Part shown: positions 62,538 through 64,000 of the stretch, one piece after another
How the letters are laid out: the number at the start of each line of letters is the position of its first letter
Position numbering within the stretch: the first letter of the stretch is position 1
Assembly (NCBI GenBank): GCA_016278325.1
Contig: JADQCB010000025.1
Location: 1 to 64,000, forward strand
DNA length: 64,000 bases
Direction: 5' to 3'
Origin: Actibacterium sp.
Lineage (GTDB): Bacteria > Pseudomonadota > Alphaproteobacteria > Rhodobacterales > Rhodobacteraceae
Translations under genes and position numbers: made by a program
The notes under the pieces: model-generated
Databases searched by the model: none
The model's input: the letters and a program-made list of their open reading frames with translations, nothing else
Told to the model about the DNA's origin: nothing

Positions 62538-63328
62538 TGGCGGGGACCGGCAAGTGGGAAGACCTGGCCCCCCGCCTGGTTTCCGGCGCGGCGATGGCGG
62601 GCATCGGGGTGGCGATGATCTGGCTCGGCGGGGCCTGGTTCGTCGCCCTGTGCGCGGGCGTCGGCGGGCTGATGGTCTGGGAACTGGTCCGGATGATCGC
62701 CCCCGAGCGCCGGGCCGAGGCGCTGGCACTGGCCGCGGTCGGGGCCGTGGTCATCGTGTTGGCGCGCGCCTTGCCGGCGGTTTACGCCCTGCCGCTTCTG
62801 GCCGCGCCGGCGCTGGTCGGGGCGTCGCTTCTGCGCCGCCATCGGGTCGTCTTCGCGGCTTTCGCACTGGGTATCCTGATCGCCAGTTTCGGCCTGTCGC
62901 TGTTTCGCGATAGCCATGGCATGGTCTGGCTGTTCTGGCTCGTCCTGGTCGTGATCGCCACCGACGTGTTCGGGTATTTCGGCGGCCGGATCATCGGCGG
63001 GCCGAAATTCTGGCCGCGGGTCAGCCCCAAGAAGACCTGGGCGGGCACCGTTTCGGGCTGGGTGGCCGCGGCCCTGATCGGGGTGATCTTCAGGCAGTTC
63101 ACGAATGCCGGGGTGGATCTGCCCTGGATCTCGGTCGCCCTGTCGATGGCCAGCCAGCTGGGCGATGTGGCCGAAAGCGCGGTGAAACGGCAGATGGGCG
63201 TCAAGGACAGCTCGAACCTGATACCCGGGCATGGCGGCCTGTTCGACCGGTTCGACGGGCTGCTGGGGGCCGCGCTGTTCATGCTGCTGGTGGCGCAGCT
63301 TGTCTATGTGCCCGAAGTGAGGTTCTGA
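62537..63328 (+). CDS. cdsA: phosphatidate cytidylyltransferase
   Basis: A 263-residue inner-membrane enzyme making CDP-diacylglycerol. About seven hydrophobic segments precede the family signature in the C-terminal third (SQLGDVAESAVKRQMGVKD, IPGHGGLFDRFDG), with the metal-binding aspartates. FGGRIIGGPKFWPRVSPKKTW is also typical. It overlaps uppS by 1 bp (TGATG). Confidence 0.94.
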   Translation: MAGTGKWEDLAPRLVSGAAMAGIGVAMIWLGGAWFVALCAGVGGLMVWELVRMIAPERRAEALALAAVGAVVIVLARALPAVYALPLLAAPALVGASLLRRHRVVFAAFALGILIASFGLSLFRDSHGMVWLFWLVLVVIATDVFGYFGGRIIGGPKFWPRVSPKKTWAGTVSGWVAAALIGVIFRQFTNAGVDLPWISVALSMASQLGDVAESAVKRQMGVKDSSNLIPGHGGLFDRFDGLLGAALFMLLVAQLVYVPEVRF

Positions 63329-63331
63329 ACG

Positions 63332-64000
63332 ATGCGGCGGGTGACGATCTTCGGGGCAACCGGCTCGATCGGGCAGAACACGATCGACCTGATCGCACGG
63401 CGCCCCGGCGCGTTCCGCGTCATCGCGCTGACCGGCGGGCGCAACATCGCGCTGCTGGCCGAACAGGCGCGCCAGGTTAAGGCCGCGCTTGCGGTGACCT
63501 GTCATGCCGAGTTTTACGCCGATCTGAAGGCGGCGCTTTCGGGCAGCGGCATCGCGGTGGCCGCCGGCCCCGCCGGGATGGCCGAGGCCGCAGCGCGACC
63601 GGCCGACTGGGTGATGTCGGCGATCGTCGGCGCCGCCGGGCTGCAACCCGGTCTGAGCGCGCTCGAACATGGCGGCACGCTGGCGCTGGCCAACAAGGAA
63701 AGCCTGGTCACGGCGGGGCCGTTGCTGATTTCGGCGGCATCGACGCATGGCGCGCGCATCCTGCCGGTGGACAGCGAGCATTCTGCGATCTTCCAGGCGC
63801 TGGTGGGCGAGGATCCGGCGACGGTGGAGCGCGTCGTCATCACCGCCTCGGGCGGGGCGTTTCGCGACTGGCCGCTGGAGGCGCTGGCCAAGGCCACGCC
63901 GCAGCAGGCGGCGGTGCATCCCAACTGGGCAATGGGCCAGCGGATCACGATCGACAGCGCCTCGATGTTCAACAAGGCGATGGAACTGATCGAGGTGCGC
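63332..64000 (+). CDS. dxr: 1-deoxy-D-xylulose 5-phosphate reductoisomerase (3' end outside window)
   Basis: The first 223 residues of the enzyme that makes 2-C-methyl-D-erythritol 4-phosphate in isoprenoid synthesis. The NADPH loop is IFGATGSIGQNTIDLI, then LANKESLVTAG, PVDSEHSAIFQAL, TASGGAFRDWP and HPNWAMGQRITIDSASMFNKAMELIE. The gene is intact to the last base of the window. It starts 3 bp after cdsA and continues the same operon; its product feeds the substrate chain of UppS. Confidence 0.94.
   Translation, partial: MRRVTIFGATGSIGQNTIDLIARRPGAFRVIALTGGRNIALLAEQARQVKAALAVTCHAEFYADLKAALSGSGIAVAAGPAGMAEAAARPADWVMSAIVGAAGLQPGLSALEHGGTLALANKESLVTAGPLLISAASTHGARILPVDSEHSAIFQALVGEDPATVERVVITASGGAFRDWPLEALAKATPQQAAVHPNWAMGQRITIDSASMFNKAMELIEVR

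Overview
The window is a gap-poor stretch of high-GC alphaproteobacterial chromosome. An order Rhodobacterales (Rhodobacter/Roseobacter-type) origin is indicated by the ethylmalonyl-CoA pathway pair ecm/ccr, a pyruvate dehydrogenase E1-beta carrying its own lipoyl domain, Rhodobacteraceae-type small proteins (DUF6314, the TIGR02186 membrane protein beside a TauE/SafE exporter) and an lptF-lptG-lptD-surA-pdxA block. I see no rRNA, tRNA, insertion sequence, prophage, integrase or CRISPR array. Nearly all of it is core metabolism and cell-envelope biology, so the least explained material lies in the intergenic regions.

Layout. 0-5.3 kb: acylphosphatase, ethylmalonyl-CoA mutase, a membrane-anchored acyltransferase and crotonyl-CoA carboxylase/reductase (C2 assimilation). 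5.4-7.3 kb: a 62-residue protein behind two back-to-back hairpins, then a RecD-like helicase. 7.3-13.6 kb (minus strand): TIGR02186/TSUP pair, rimI-tsaB-nfu-usp, ilvE, ugd. 13.7-16.2 kb: omega-aminotransferase and cysE. 16.3-20.5 kb (minus): pdhC-pdhB-pdhA and an FtsB-like divisome protein. 20.6-24.1 kb: aidB-type acyl-CoA dehydrogenase, a bacterioferritin that lacks the haem-ligand Met, and an MFS symporter. 24.1-30.9 kb: fbaB and pgk (glycolysis/gluconeogenesis), two overlapping cyclophilins, tyrS, anmK, and a LpxL-type acyltransferase. 31-34.7 kb: a solitary fliG, purB, DUF6314, bioY. 34.8-41.4 kb (minus): lptF-lptG-lptD-surA-pdxA, an outer-membrane assembly operon tightly coupled by 1-4 bp overlaps. 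41.5-47.8 kb: pepA-holC, a second Usp, an aspartic protease, MarC, an ABC-F ATPase, ndk. 47.9-51.2 kb: an entericidin-like lipoprotein abutting a YejA-like binding protein, a candidate small RNA, 3-hydroxybutyrate dehydrogenase. 52-59.3 kb (minus): a peptide-type ABC importer (binding protein, two permeases, fused double ATPase) with an AraC regulator upstream. 59.4-64 kb: miaA divergent from pyrH-frr-uppS-cdsA-dxr, where dxr runs off the window.

Most notable unexplained structure: (i) 49.93-50.09 kb, divergent promoters sharing an inverted repeat and firing towards yejA on one side and a roughly 75-nt hairpin plus intrinsic-terminator RNA on the other; (ii) regularly spaced TGCAAA repeats before ecm and a related tandem palindrome before ccr; (iii) two contiguous 8-bp-stem hairpins forming the leader of the 62-residue gene; (iv) a dispersed intergenic element with an AAATACTC core seen twice; (v) an importer whose permeases carry extra segments. 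All calls come from reading the sequence; no database search was possible.
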